Shown: in pieces, positions 57,914 to 64,000 of the stretch
Position numbering within the stretch: the first letter of the stretch is position 1
Layout of the letters: every line of letters starts with the position of its first letter
Origin: Actinospica robiniae DSM 44927
GTDB lineage: Bacteria; Actinomycetota; Actinomycetes; Streptomycetales; Catenulisporaceae
DNA: 64,000 nt
Direction: 5' to 3'
Assembly (NCBI RefSeq): GCF_000504285.1
Contig: NZ_KI632511.1
Location: forward strand, 7,856,154-7,920,153
Made by a program: the position numbers and the translations under genes
The notes under the pieces: model-generated
Databases searched by the model: none
What the model was told of the DNA's origin: nothing
Seen by the model: the letters and a program-made list of their open reading frames with translations, nothing else

Positions 57914-60009
57914 CGACCAACGCTCCGGAAGAGACTTCCCCGGCCGACGAGGCGCCCGAGGCGCAGGTCGTGGCCAAGGTCGACGTGGTCGAGCTCGGCG
58001 GCGGCGCCAAGACCGAGGGCGGCGAGGCTCAGGGGGAGGGCGGCGAGCGGGTCGTCCCGGCCCGCGGCCTCGGCCCGGCCCCCGGCACCCGGCGCGGCCC
58101 CGCCGCGTTCATGTCCGGCCAGTCCACCGAGAAGGCGCTGAACTTCAAGGGCTCGAGCAAGCGGCTGCTGGCCACCATGAGCCCCGAGCGCCCGCTGATG
58201 ATCTTCGCCCTGGTCCTGACCGCGATCGGGGTCACCCTCAACGTCATCGGCCCGAAGATCCTCGGCAACGCCACCAACCAGATCCTCAGCGGCGTGGCCG
58301 GGCGCCAGACCGCCGCGTTCCACGGCCTGAGCCGGGCTCAGCTGCTGGCCAGCCCGCGGCTGCCGGCCGGCGTGCGCGAGATGCTCAAAAGCGTGCAGTT
58401 CGTCCCCGGTGTGGGCATGGACTTCGACGCGATCGGCCGCACCCTCGGCGTCGTCGCGCTGATCTACTGCTGCTCCTCGATCGTGCTCGCCGTCCAGGGC
58501 CGGATCGCCACCGCGCTGGTCCAGCGGGCCGTCTACCGGATGCGCAAGGACGCGCAGGCCAAGCTCTCCCGGCTGCCGCTGAGCTACTTCGACGGCCAGC
58601 CGCGCGGCGAGATCCTCTCCCGGGTCACCAACGACATGGACAACCTGGCCCAGACGCTGCAGCAGACGCTGAGCCAGATCGCGATGTCGCTGATGACCAT
58701 CGTCGGCGTGCTCACCATGATGTTCTGGATCTCCTGGGAGCTGGCCCTGCTGGCGCTGGTGACCATCCCGCTCTCGGTGGTGCTGGCCGCGCGCATCGGC
58801 AAGAAGGCCCAGCCCCAGTTCGTCAAGCAGTGGGGCACCACCGGCCGGCTCAACGGCCACATCGAGGAGCAGTACACCGGCCACACCCTGGTGAAGGTCT
58901 TCGGCCGCCAGGACGAGGCGATGGCCGAGTTCGACCAGCAGAACGAGACGCTCTACCAGGCCTCGTTCAAGGCGCAGTTCATCTCCGGCCTGATCCAGCC
59001 CGCGATGATGTTCATCGGCAACGTGAACTACGTGTTCATCGCCGTGGTCGGCGCGCTCAAGGTGGCCACCGGCTCGCTCTCCCTCGGCGACGTGCAGGCG
59101 TTCATCCAGTACTCGCGCAGCTTCAGCCAGCCGGTCACCCAGGTCGCGAGCATGTCCAACCTGCTCCAGTCCGCGGTGGCCTCGGCCGAGCGGGTGTTCG
59201 CGCTGCTCGACGCGACCGAGCAGACCCCGGACGACGCGCAGGCGCCGACCGTGGACGAGGTGCGCGGCCAGGTCGAGTTCGAGAACGTCTCGTTCCGCTA
59301 CAAGGCGGACACCCCGCTGATCCAGGACCTCTCGCTCTCGGTCAAGCCCGGCCAGACCGTGGCCATCGTCGGCCCGACCGGCGCGGGCAAGACCACGCTC
59401 GTCAATCTCCTGATGCGCTTCTACGAGATCGACGAGGGCCGGATCACCCTGGACGGGGTGGACATAGCGCGGATGACCCGGGAGGACCTGCGCTCGCGCA
59501 CCGGCATGGTGCTCCAGGACGCCTGGCTGTTCGGCGGCTCCATCGCGCAGAACATCTCCTACGGCGTGCCGGACGCCCCGATCGAGAAGATCGTGGCGGC
59601 GGCCCAGGCCACCCACGTCGACCGGTTCGTGCGCACGCTGCCGGACGGCTACGACACCGTCCTGGACGACGAGGCCTCCTCGGTCTCGGCCGGCGAGCGG
59701 CAGCTGATCACGATCGCCCGCGCGTTCCTCGCCGAGCCCGCGATCCTCATCCTGGACGAGGCGACCAGCTCGGTGGACACCCGCACCGAGGTGCTGATCC
59801 AGCGGGCGATGAACTCGCTGCGCGAGGGCCGCACCAGCTTCGTGATCGCGCACCGCCTGTCCACCATCCGCGACGCCGACCTGATCCTGGTGATGGAGAA
59901 CGGCCGGATCGTGGAGCAGGGCGACCACGAGGAACTGCTCGAGCGCCAGGGCGCCTACTCCCGGCTCTACCAGGCCCAGTTCGCCTCGGCGGTGGCCGAG
60001 GTCGACTGA
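57910..60009 (+). CDS. ABC exporter half-transporter with intact Walker B
   Basis: The 699-residue partner has an extra acidic/Gly-rich N-terminal tail of about 75 residues (MTTNAPEETSPADEAPEAQV) and six membrane helices. Its ATPase has Walker A IVGPTGAGKTTLVNLL, Walker B ILILDEATSSVD and a non-canonical signature SVSAGERQLITIARAF. A heterodimer with the first subunit would have one full and one degenerate ATP site, as in TM287/288-type exporters. The substrate is unknown. Confidence 0.92.
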   Translation: MTTNAPEETSPADEAPEAQVVAKVDVVELGGGAKTEGGEAQGEGGERVVPARGLGPAPGTRRGPAAFMSGQSTEKALNFKGSSKRLLATMSPERPLMIFALVLTAIGVTLNVIGPKILGNATNQILSGVAGRQTAAFHGLSRAQLLASPRLPAGVREMLKSVQFVPGVGMDFDAIGRTLGVVALIYCCSSIVLAVQGRIATALVQRAVYRMRKDAQAKLSRLPLSYFDGQPRGEILSRVTNDMDNLAQTLQQTLSQIAMSLMTIVGVLTMMFWISWELALLALVTIPLSVVLAARIGKKAQPQFVKQWGTTGRLNGHIEEQYTGHTLVKVFGRQDEAMAEFDQQNETLYQASFKAQFISGLIQPAMMFIGNVNYVFIAVVGALKVATGSLSLGDVQAFIQYSRSFSQPVTQVASMSNLLQSAVASAERVFALLDATEQTPDDAQAPTVDEVRGQVEFENVSFRYKADTPLIQDLSLSVKPGQTVAIVGPTGAGKTTLVNLLMRFYEIDEGRITLDGVDIARMTREDLRSRTGMVLQDAWLFGGSIAQNISYGVPDAPIEKIVAAAQATHVDRFVRTLPDGYDTVLDDEASSVSAGERQLITIARAFLAEPAILILDEATSSVDTRTEVLIQRAMNSLREGRTSFVIAHRLSTIRDADLILVMENGRIVEQGDHEELLERQGAYSRLYQAQFASAVAEVD

Positions 60010-60032
60010 CCCCGAGGTCGAGTGACCGCCGT

Positions 60033-60071
60033 CCTCCGGCGCGGCCCGCTGCCCGCGGACCGCGCCGGAGG
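60033..60071 (+). terminator. Terminator of the MarR-ABC exporter operon
   Basis: A 12-bp perfect stem (CCTCCGGCGCGG with CCGCGCCGGAGG) and a 15-base loop start 24 bases after the stop. Confidence 0.75.
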
Positions 60072-60168
60072 CGTGTCGGGGCCCGGCCGACCGGTGAGCC
60101 GACCACGATCTCAGTGGTCTTCTCCCAACACCCTCGCCACTCGCGCCGAGCCGGAATACCCTGGTGTT

Positions 60169-62298
60169 ATGGCGAGGCCGGGAGGGGTCCGAAGAGGTAT
60201 CAGTGCTCTGGCCAAGTTCGTCTGGGGGCTGATCGCCTTCATCGTCATCAGCTCGCTGGGCGGGGCGGTGGTGGCCGGGATGGCGCTGCCCGCGGTCGCC
60301 GCGGCCGGCCTCGGCGCCAAGGCCGCCTCCGACCATTTCCAGAACCTGCCGGGCGACTTCCAGCCGCCGCTGCTGCCGCAGCGCAACACCGTCGAGGCGG
60401 CGGACGGCTCGGTGATCGCCACCACCTGGGACCCGGACAACGAGAGCAACCGGGTCGTGGTGCCGCTCTCCCAGATGAACATCCTGATGCAGCACGCCAT
60501 CGTCGCGGTCGAGGACCAGCGCTTCTACCAGCACGGCGGGATCGACTGGAAGGGCACGATCAGGGCCCTGGTGAACAACTCCGAGGGCACCGGGAACCTG
60601 CAGGGCGGCTCCGACATCGCCCAGCAGTACGTCAAGAACTCGCTCGAGCTCGAAGCCGGCACGAACAAGGCCGCGTTCGCCGCCGCCCAAGCCGACACCT
60701 TCACCCGCAAGGTCCAGGAACTGCGCTTCGCCACGTCCGTGCTCCAGCAGATGGACCGCGGTCAGCTGCTGCAGGCCTACCTGAACCTGATCCCCTTCGG
60801 CAACGGCGCCTTCGGCGTGGAGGCCGCGGCCGAGACGTACTTCGACACCACCGCGGCCAAGCTCGACGCCGACCAGGCCGCCCTGCTCGCCGCCGTGGTC
60901 AACAGCCCCACCGCCGACGATCCCTTCGACCACGCCGGAGCCGCCTGGACCCGGCGCAACGTCGTGCTCGAGGACATGGCGCAGCAGGGCTACCTCACCC
61001 GGCAGCAGGCGGCCGCCGACGAGAAGCAGCCGCTGAACCTGAAGCCGGGCGACCAGGAGAACGGCTGCATCACGGCCGGCTCGGACGCGTTCTTCTGCAT
61101 GTACGTGTACTACTCCTTCCTGCAGGACCCGACCTACGGCTCGAGCGTCCAGGCCAGGGAGAACCTGTGGAACCAGGGCGGGCTGGTGATCAAGACGACG
61201 CTCTCGCCGAAGGACCAGGCCTCCGGCCAGAACGCGGTCTCCGCCCACACCCACTCCACCGACCAGGTGGCCACCGCGCTGGCCATGGTCGAACCCGGCG
61301 ACGGCGCGATCACCGCCATCGCCCAGTCCAAGCCGATGGGCAACGGCGTCGGCCAGACCTACGTCGACCTCGCCGCCGATCCTTCGCACGGGGGCGGCGA
61401 GGGATTCCAGGCCGGCTCCTCGTTCAAGATCTTCGAGGGACTGGCCGCGCTCGAGGACGACTGGAACCCCGCCACCGTGATGAGCGTGCCGAGCCCGCTG
61501 GTCGAGACCGGCCTGCACGTACCGGTCTGCGTCGCCGGGGCCAAGCCCACGATCGTCTGGCCGGCCGACTACCAGCCCAACAACGACGACGACCGCGGGT
61601 TCACCGGGACGCTCCCGGAGGCGTACTGGTTCTCCGTCAACACCTACTTCCTCACCCTGGAGACGAAGACAGGGCTCTGCCAGCCGGCGTCCATCGCCCA
61701 GTCCATGGGCGTGACCGCGGACAACGACACCGGCACCGGCGCGCCGCTCGACCAGTTCGCCTCCTTCACCCTCGGCACGAACCTGATCACCCCGATCGAG
61801 ATGGCCGGCGCGTACGCCACCCTCGCCGCCCACGGGGAGTACTGCCGGCCATACGTGATCACCCAGGTGGCGAATCTGTCCGGCAAGCAGTACCCCGCGC
61901 GTGGCAAGCAGTGCGCGCAGGTGATCGACCCCAACCTGGCCAACGAGCTGACCGCGATGCTGCGCGGCGTGCTCACCGTCCCCGGCGCCACCGCCGACGG
62001 CCTCGGCATCGGCCGCCCCGCCGCCGGCAAAACCGGCACCACGACGTTGTCGATAGCTACCTGGTTCGACGGCTTCACGCCGCAGCTGGCCACCGCCGTG
62101 TGGACCGGCTTCATCAGCCCCAAGCACGGCGACTTCCTCGGCTATATGGAGATCGGCGGCCACTACTGGGCTCAGCAGATCTTCGGCGCCACGATCTCCG
62201 CGCCGACCTGGCAGCAGGCGATGGAGGGCGCGCTCAAGGGGCAGTCGGTAGAGGACTTCACCCAGCCCTACGGCTTCCCGCCGATCCCCTCGGGCTGA
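60169..62298 (+). CDS. Class A penicillin-binding protein (transglycosylase-transpeptidase)
   Basis: The 709-residue protein has one membrane helix (about 18-45), a glycosyltransferase 51 domain with the catalytic Glu in IVAVEDQRFYQHGGIDWKG, GGSDIAQQYVKN and RKVQELRFA, and a transpeptidase domain. Its motifs are GSSFKIFEG (S-x-x-K), FSVNTYFL (S-x-N) and AGKTGTTTL (K-T-G). It polymerises and cross-links peptidoglycan outside the membrane. ATG 60169 (MARPGGVRR) is the start; the frame is open further upstream. It is the only gene of cell-wall synthesis here. Confidence 0.95.
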   Translation: MARPGGVRRGISALAKFVWGLIAFIVISSLGGAVVAGMALPAVAAAGLGAKAASDHFQNLPGDFQPPLLPQRNTVEAADGSVIATTWDPDNESNRVVVPLSQMNILMQHAIVAVEDQRFYQHGGIDWKGTIRALVNNSEGTGNLQGGSDIAQQYVKNSLELEAGTNKAAFAAAQADTFTRKVQELRFATSVLQQMDRGQLLQAYLNLIPFGNGAFGVEAAAETYFDTTAAKLDADQAALLAAVVNSPTADDPFDHAGAAWTRRNVVLEDMAQQGYLTRQQAAADEKQPLNLKPGDQENGCITAGSDAFFCMYVYYSFLQDPTYGSSVQARENLWNQGGLVIKTTLSPKDQASGQNAVSAHTHSTDQVATALAMVEPGDGAITAIAQSKPMGNGVGQTYVDLAADPSHGGGEGFQAGSSFKIFEGLAALEDDWNPATVMSVPSPLVETGLHVPVCVAGAKPTIVWPADYQPNNDDDRGFTGTLPEAYWFSVNTYFLTLETKTGLCQPASIAQSMGVTADNDTGTGAPLDQFASFTLGTNLITPIEMAGAYATLAAHGEYCRPYVITQVANLSGKQYPARGKQCAQVIDPNLANELTAMLRGVLTVPGATADGLGIGRPAAGKTGTTTLSIATWFDGFTPQLATAVWTGFISPKHGDFLGYMEIGGHYWAQQIFGATISAPTWQQAMEGALKGQSVEDFTQPYGFPPIPSG

Positions 62299-62353
62299 TT
62301 CGCCGTCAGTCCGGCGACGTCGTCGAAGCACCGCCGCGGGATACGCTGAGTCG

Positions 62354-62767
62354 ATGACGGCACCCGACTTCACCGCTCTGCGCCTGGCCGACGGCGTGCT
62401 CGCCCCCGCGGACGCGAACGTGGTGCTCGCCGAGTGGATCGCCGAGGGCGCCTCCGGCGAGGAGCCGCTGTACCAGGCGCCCTTGCATCGCCACGAGGAA
62501 GACGAGGCGTGGTACGTCCTGGAGGGCAGCCTATGCGTCCGCATCGGCGAGCAGGTGAGCGAGATCTCGGCCGGTGGCGCCGTGATCGTCCCCGGCGGCA
62601 TCGCGCACACGTACTGGAACCCGGCGCCCGACCCTGCCCGCTACCTGCTGGTGATGGGTGCTCGTACGTACGCCCTCATCCAGGCGATCCACGCCGCTGA
62701 GGACCGTAGCCCGGACGCGTTGCGCCGGCTCTTCCGGGAGTACGGCGCCGAGTTGCTCGACGGCTGA
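62354..62767 (+). CDS. Single-domain cupin
   Basis: The 137-residue protein has cupin motif 1 in LYQAPLHRHEEDEAWYVLEG (His, His, Glu metal set) and motif 2 in GGIAHTYWNPAPDPARYLL. A C-terminal helical tail follows. Related small cupins are isomerases, dioxygenases or metal-binding sensors. No assignment is made. Start ATG 62354. Confidence 0.82.
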   Translation: MTAPDFTALRLADGVLAPADANVVLAEWIAEGASGEEPLYQAPLHRHEEDEAWYVLEGSLCVRIGEQVSEISAGGAVIVPGGIAHTYWNPAPDPARYLLVMGARTYALIQAIHAAEDRSPDALRRLFREYGAELLDG

Positions 62768-62813
62768 TTCGGATGCTTGGAAGCCGTGGATCAGCCGGTG
62801 AGGAGCCCGCGGC

Positions 62814-63764
62814 GTGAACCGTCCGGACCGTCCGAACCCACCCGCGCGACGGTTACGCGCCTACCTGGCCGATGCCGTTGAGGAGATCCGCAAAACTTCC
62901 GTGTTCTCCTCTGCGGTGGACTGGGACGAGGTAGAGCGCGAGGCAACGGCAGTACTCGACGTCGCCGACTGCTACGCCGACACCCACGCCTTCCTGCTCG
63001 CGGTACTCCACCGAGCCGGCGGCCCCCACAGCCACCTGACCCCGCCGCCCGGTTCGGCCCCGACCCGCCAACGTAGCCCGCAGATGACAGCGGCCCTGGG
63101 TCCTCCGACACCCACCGGCCACCTCATCGACGAGCCGCCGGCCGCCGTGGCCTACCTGCGCCTGCCGAAGCTGTCCGAAGGCCGCAAGAACACCCGCAGC
63201 TACCTCGCCGCTGGCACCGCGGTCATGAGGAGCCTGATCGCCGCCCGCCCGGCCGGATGGATCGTGGACCTGCGCGCCAACATCGGCGGCGGCATATGGC
63301 CGATGCTCGCCGTCGCCGCCCCGCTGTTGCCCGAAGGCGTCCTCGGGCACTTCCTGCTGCCCGACGGCCGAGCCGAGGTGTGGTCCGCGCACCACGGCCG
63401 GATCAAGCATGACGGCAAGACCATGGCCCGCAGCCGTACCCGTACCCGTACCCACCGCCCCGGCGACGACCAATCCCGCATCGCCGTGCTCACCTCACGC
63501 CACACGTCCAGCGCCGGCGAGGCCGTCGCCCTCGCCTTCCGCGCGCAACCCCGAGCGCGTCTCATCGGCGCCCCCACGGCAGGAATGAGCACCGCCAACC
63601 GCACCCACATCCTGCGCGACGGAACCCGCCTGCGCATCAGCGCGTCCGTCTACGCCGACCACAACCGCGTCCCCGTCGACGGCCCGGTCCCCATCGACGA
63701 GCACCTCCCCGACAACAGCCGCGACAGTGCCCTGAGCGCTGCGCTGCAGTGGATACGCGGCTGA
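62814..63764 (+). CDS. S41-family (tail-specific) protease-like protein
   Basis: The 316-residue product has the S41 fold: a helical N-terminal part, VAYLRLPKLSEG, WIVDLRANIGGGIWPMLAVA and the active-site strand VLTSRHTSSAGEAVALAFRA, where the Ser before Ala-Gly-Glu is the nucleophile. IGAPTAGMSTANR and RISASVYADHN follow. There is no signal peptide or PDZ domain, so it is unusually compact and probably intracellular. The start is GTG 62814. Confidence 0.85.
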   Translation: MNRPDRPNPPARRLRAYLADAVEEIRKTSVFSSAVDWDEVEREATAVLDVADCYADTHAFLLAVLHRAGGPHSHLTPPPGSAPTRQRSPQMTAALGPPTPTGHLIDEPPAAVAYLRLPKLSEGRKNTRSYLAAGTAVMRSLIAARPAGWIVDLRANIGGGIWPMLAVAAPLLPEGVLGHFLLPDGRAEVWSAHHGRIKHDGKTMARSRTRTRTHRPGDDQSRIAVLTSRHTSSAGEAVALAFRAQPRARLIGAPTAGMSTANRTHILRDGTRLRISASVYADHNRVPVDGPVPIDEHLPDNSRDSALSAALQWIRG

Positions 63765-64000
63765 CCGGAGATTCGAGATCTGATGCAGGCTGGTCTGGAA
63801 CCGTGTCTAGCGCGAGTTGATGATCGGCTGGGTGCTGGTGGAGCGTGGTGGTCTGTCGGGTCGGGTGGGGGCGGTCGCTTCGCGTCGCCCTGTTTCGTGT
63901 GTCCACCCACCCACCCGTTGCGTTCGCGGGGCGGCCTGCGGTTTCAAGATCTCGCCTCCGGCGCGGGCCCTTCCCTCGGAGAGAGAGCCGGGGTTTGTGG

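Noticed and set aside
56239-60009. One 1256-residue fused ABC protein
   Set aside because: The 5' half of this frame is an out-of-frame shadow of the first subunit; the two subunits are separate genes with an ATGA overlap.
57862-62610. A 1582-codon open frame on the minus strand
   Set aside because: It runs antisense to three strongly supported genes (ABC subunit, penicillin-binding protein, cupin) and its product is repetitive Gly/Val/Arg without any domain.

Overview
The window is high-GC DNA with GTG/TTG starts, Tat and lipoprotein signals, XRE/DUF397-type regulator and DUF574-like methyltransferase families, DUF2510 and DUF6191 proteins, and large LuxR-type (LAL) regulators. This points to a filamentous or soil actinobacterium. 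The gene content resembles Streptomyces, Catenulispora or Actinospica relatives, but I cannot fix the genus. It looks like ordinary chromosome: there are no tRNAs, rRNAs, transposases, CRISPR arrays or phage genes. About 58 genes are called.

Bases 1-11 kb hold a truncated XRE regulator, a SAM methyltransferase and a 1000-residue LAL regulator. They also hold a MoxR/DUF58/DUF4129 membrane-protein operon, which is probably a chaperone-linked envelope system. Bases 11-23 kb are housekeeping and stress genes: VOC proteins, an ArsR sensor divergent from a His-rich Ni/Co-type permease, pantothenate kinase (coaA), a MOSC protein, a RecQ-like helicase fused to a phosphoribosyltransferase-like tail, a cysteine-rich HTH regulator divergent from a DUF2249-cupin protein, and a YbaK-type editing protein. 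Bases 23-30 kb hold an unusual ECF-type sigma factor that continues through a zinc-finger-like motif and a membrane segment into a secreted CAP domain. This is followed by secreted proteins, an HTH/TPR pair and a G1-family glutamic peptidase.

Bases 30-54 kb form a plant and fungal polymer utilisation region. It has a GH18 chitinase behind two DasR-like sites, a two-CBM2 glycosidase with a LacI-like operator, a SGNH esterase, and a GH28 polygalacturonase. A complete ABC sugar importer, an IlvD/Edd sugar-acid dehydratase and a DapA-family aldolase follow in one tight minus-strand operon led by a GntR/FCD regulator. Divergent from it is a single-chain pectin methylesterase-polygalacturonase fusion. 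Next comes a plus-strand operon for oxidative (non-phosphorylating) L-fucose breakdown: fuconate dehydratase, SDR, aldo-keto reductase and a COG3618 lactonase. Together these genes would de-esterify and cut pectin outside the cell, import the products, and convert deoxy-sugars and sugar acids to pyruvate-level intermediates.

Bases 54-64 kb hold a lipoprotein, a MarR regulator translationally coupled to a heterodimeric ABC exporter, a class A penicillin-binding protein, a cupin and an S41-family protease. The most unusual items are the sigma-CAP fusion, the CE8-GH28 fusion, an RBS-occluding hairpin before the fuconate operon, a perfect 21-bp inverted repeat before a VOC gene, and a 30-bp tandem repeat array between convergent genes.
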